Source: an uncultured Eggerthellaceae bacterium
GTDB taxonomy: Bacteria > Actinomycetota > Coriobacteriia > Coriobacteriales > Eggerthellaceae
DNA: 64,000 nt
Reading direction: 5' to 3'
Assembly: GCA_958454405.1 (NCBI GenBank)
Contig: CAUEBO010000003.1
Span: 45,320 to 109,319, forward strand
The translations under genes and the position numbers were made by a program. The notes below the pieces were generated by a model. It had not been told where the DNA came from and did no database searches. It saw nothing but the letters and a program-made list of their open reading frames with translations. Of this stretch, positions 61,133-64,000 are shown piece after piece (position 1 is the stretch's first letter; every line of letters starts with the position of its first letter).

Positions 61133-64000
61133 TCACTCGCTTCGCAGCGCTTCCACCGGGTCTTTGCGGCTGGCGGCGCTCGAGGGGATGAGGCCGGCCA
61201 GGAACGTGAGGAGCACGCTGATGCCTACCAGGACGATGGCGGCCTGCCACGGAAGCGAGGCCACGTCGACCACATCGAACAGCGAATAGATGATGGCGTT
61301 GGCGGGTATGCAGGCCAGCGCCGTCACGCCGATGCCGATGAGGCCGGCTGTGAAGCCCACGATTATGGTCTCGGCGTTGAACACGCGGCCGATGTCGCCC
61401 TTGCTGGCGCCGATGGACCGCAGGATGCCGATCTCCTTCTTGCGTTCCAGCACGCTGATGTAGGTGATGACGCCGATCATGATTGACGACACCACGAGCG
61501 AAATGGCCACGAACGCCACCAGCACGTAGCTGATCATGTTCACGATGTCGGTGACCGACGACATGAGCGTGCCCACGAAGTCGGTGTAGGTGATCACCTT
61601 GTCCTCCTCGCCGTCCGCCGTCATGCGGTCGTTGTAGGCGTCGAGGATGTCGATGACCTTCTCCTTGCTTTCGAAGTCGATGGGGTAGATGTCGATGCCG
61701 CCAGGCTTGTTGAAGTCGGCGTATCCCAGCTTCTTCAGGTTGTTGTCGTAAGAGGCGTCCTCCTTGCTCATGAGCGACATCATGAGCTCGCCAAGATCTT
61801 CCTCGCTCATGTTCATCTGGAAGGCTTCCTAGAACTTGTCGGGATCGATGGACATGGCGGACGCCATGTTGTTGGCCATCTGGTTCATCGACTGCTGCAA
61901 GGCGGCGGTGACCTGCGTTTGCAGCTCGGTGGCCATGGCGCCCATGTAGGTGGTCATGGTGGTTTGCATGTAGTTTTGCAGTGCGGCGGCCACCTGGTTC
62001 TGCAAATCGTTGTCCGTTGCGATTCCTGCTGCTGCGGCCACGATGATGGCTTGGGCTTCAGGCGTTGCCATGTAGTCGGAGAAGCTTGCGTTGAAATCGG
62101 GGTTCGTCGGATCGAGCGGATGGCTTTGCAGGTACACTTGGTATCCCGCCATGACTTTGTTGACGATGTCTCGGGTTTGCTCGGGCGTCACTTCGAATTT
62201 GATCTGGCTGGCGAACTCGTCCATGTTCGGCTCAGGCACGGCGGGCATGTTCTGCAGCCCGCTTTCCAGGTTGAGCGCGTTCGACATGTCCACGGACAGT
62301 TTGCTCTCGTCGATGGTGAACGCCGCCTGGATGGCATCGCCGTCGATGGTGAACAGCGAATCCATGTTGAAGTCGCTCTCGCCCTCGTCCTCCTCGCCGA
62401 ACGGCTTGCCGGTGAACACGTTGATGTCGGGATGGGCCAGCTGGTCCTTCACGATGGTGCTGTTGGCCGCCTGCTCTATCACGTGGTCGGTGAGCGACGT
62501 CGGGTAGTTGATGCCCGAGCTGAGCATGGTGGCGCTGGCCCCTTCGTTCGGCTGCACGATGCCCACTATCTTGATGTCCTCGCCGTTCGCCACCAGGTTG
62601 CGCATGTACTCGGTGTCGTCGGACTTGTCCTTCCACACGTTGAACTCGTCGTCGTGCACGTAGTAGTCGGTAGCGTTGACCAGCTTGAATGTGACGTTGA
62701 GGATGTCCTCGTAGGAGGGTTGCTCGATGTCGGTGGGCGGGACCACTTCTTCCTCGGCAGCGAACTTCTTCACCATGTCGTCGAACTCGGCGGTGTCGCG
62801 CAGGCCGAGGGTGTACAGCATGAAGTCGCTGATGCTGCCGCTGCCCGTGAGCACGAGCACGCATTCGTTGCTGTTCTCGGGCCAGTGGCCGGCCTTCACG
62901 TCGTACTGGTACTGGTAGAGGTTCGGGTCGCTGGGCATCTCGTAGAACGTGTCGGTGCTCATGGACATGGACATGAGGCTGTTGGTGCTCGTGGAGGAGC
63001 CCAGGCCCAGTGCCGAGAATGATTTGTCGGGATTGACCTGGCGCAGCTTCTCGGTGTTGGAGCTGAATATCTGCGGCGACACGTTGTAGCTGTACTCGAT
63101 GGCGTTCGTGTACTTGTCGATGTCGCTCTCGCCGCTGTCGAAGTACTCCTTGAGCGATGCCAGGTCGTTCGAGCCGATGCTCGAGAACATGTTCGTCACC
63201 ATTTCGGCGACGCGCACGGTGTCCTCCCCGCCGCTCTCGCCGTCCTCGCCGCCAGATGCATCGCCGCCGACGCCTGCGGCGCCCAGCATCATGGAGGTCA
63301 TGTCGAAGCCGGTGCTCTGGATCTGCAGCGGGTACTCGGAGAGCGTGTCCTCCTCCACCGATTTGATGTAGTTGTTCACGCCGTTGGCCAGCGCGAGGAT
63401 GGAGGCGATGCCGATGATGCCGATGGATCCCGCGAACGCCGTCATGAGCGTGCGGCCCTTCTTCGTCATGAGGTTCTTGAACGACAGTGCGAGCGCGGTG
63501 AAGAACGACATCTTCGTGCGGCGCACGGGCTTTTCGCTCAGCTTCATGTCCTCGGGCGTGGGCTCGTAGGGATCCGTGTCCGAGCGGACGACGCCGTCGG
63601 AGAGGTTCACCGTGCGCGTGGCGTAGGCCTCGGCGAGCTCGGGGTTGTGCGTGACCATGACAACCAGGCGGTTCTCGGCGATTTTCGTGAGCAGGTCCAT
63701 CACCTGCACGCTCGTTTTGGAATCGAGGGCGCCCGTGGGCTCGTCGGCCAGCAGGATCTCGGGGTCGTTGATGAGGGCGCGTGCGATGGCGACGCGCTGC
63801 ATCTGGCCGCCGGAAAGCTGGCTGGGCTTCTTGTGCACGTGCTCGCCCAGGCCCACTTCCTCCAAGGCGGCTATGGCGCGCTCGCGCCGTTCCGCGCGCG
63901 ACACGCCCGACAGCGTGAGCGCAAGCTCGACGTTGGAGAGCACCGTCTGGTGGGGGATGAGGTTGTAGCTTTGGAACACGAAGCCGATGCGGTTGTTGCG
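61133..64000 (-). pseudogene. MacB-type ABC transporter (ATPase-permease fusion) interrupted by an in-frame amber codon; 5' end outside window
   Basis: The visible part holds the second half of an ABC ATPase (Q-loop FQSYNL, signature [15 protein letters not shown], Walker [14 protein letters not shown]-loop VMVTHN). It is fused to a permease with a first helix near 63400, a large outer domain of about 500 residues and, after 61560, the FtsX/MacB core of three helices (ERKKEIGILRSIGASKGDI). Translation reads to DKF and then TAG at 61829-61831. The same frame continues without a shift, EAFQMNMSEEDLGELMMSL, to 61133. A single CAG-to-TAG change would explain it. The truncated product would lack three of four membrane helices, so export function is probably lost unless the codon is read through or is a sequencing error. 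The Walker A lies beyond the right edge. Confidence 0.8.

Noticed and set aside
61829..61831. Amber codon as pyrrolysine or other recoding
   Set aside because: No recoding signal was seen, and an ABC permease has no known use for such a residue. A CAG-to-TAG mutation is simpler.
1..64000. CRISPR array, tRNA/rRNA genes, insertion sequences or prophage
   Set aside because: No spaced direct repeats, cloverleaf sequences, transposase motifs or phage structural genes were found on reading both strands.

Overview
This 64 kb window is GC-rich, densely coded actinobacterial DNA. It most resembles a gut anaerobe of the Eggerthellaceae (Eggerthella/Gordonibacter-like; Coriobacteriia). That placement is an inference from gene content: several Tat-exported FAD or molybdopterin reductases, 12-helix membrane proteins ending in a LuxR helix-turn-helix, NrfD/PsrC quinol modules, TorD chaperones, rubrerythrin, type III glutamine synthetase and LAxTG-anchored surface proteins. 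No tRNA, rRNA, CRISPR array, insertion sequence or prophage was seen.

Layout. 1-3.5 kb: a truncated Tat-lipoprotein flavin reductase, divergent from a membrane-anchored LuxR regulator. 3.7-17.7 kb: housekeeping genes (type III glutamine synthetase, AI-2E-type permease, CorA behind a possible leader peptide, ilvE, citramalate synthase, YerC-like repressor, flavodoxin-fold reductase, HD-GYP protein, NUDIX, Sir2, Hsp20 under a CIRCE operator, phosphodiesterase). 17.9-24.0 kb: a DMSO-reductase-type operon (A, B, TorD, NrfD-like anchor) divergent from a ferric-reductase-like membrane protein. 24.1-29.8 kb: GntR regulator plus SPFH protein, carbonic anhydrase, rubrerythrin with a Fur-like box, and a cation/proton antiporter. 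29.8-37.5 kb: a 1649-residue surface protein divergent from a MalT-like (LAL) LuxR regulator whose reading frame contains a G10 tract. 37.7-43.8 kb: a second membrane LuxR divergent from torD-psrABC. 44.2-49.4 kb: a ttrBCA-ordered tetrathionate-reductase-like operon. 50-54 kb: DHA2 exporter plus CBS protein, and a Tat-lipoprotein alkylsulfatase. 54.2-60.8 kb: a second surface-protein/LAL-regulator cassette, paralogous in its regulator. 61-64 kb: an ABC transporter gene interrupted by an in-frame amber codon and running off the right edge.

How it fits together. Respiratory reductases sit beside dedicated chaperones and, in two of four cases, beside a divergent 12-helix LuxR protein with a palindrome between them. 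Two surface proteins sit beside divergent LAL regulators. Threaded through the window are three copies of a 143-159 bp element with long covarying terminal inverted repeats, and three parS-like sites, which suggests the chromosomal origin may not be far away.
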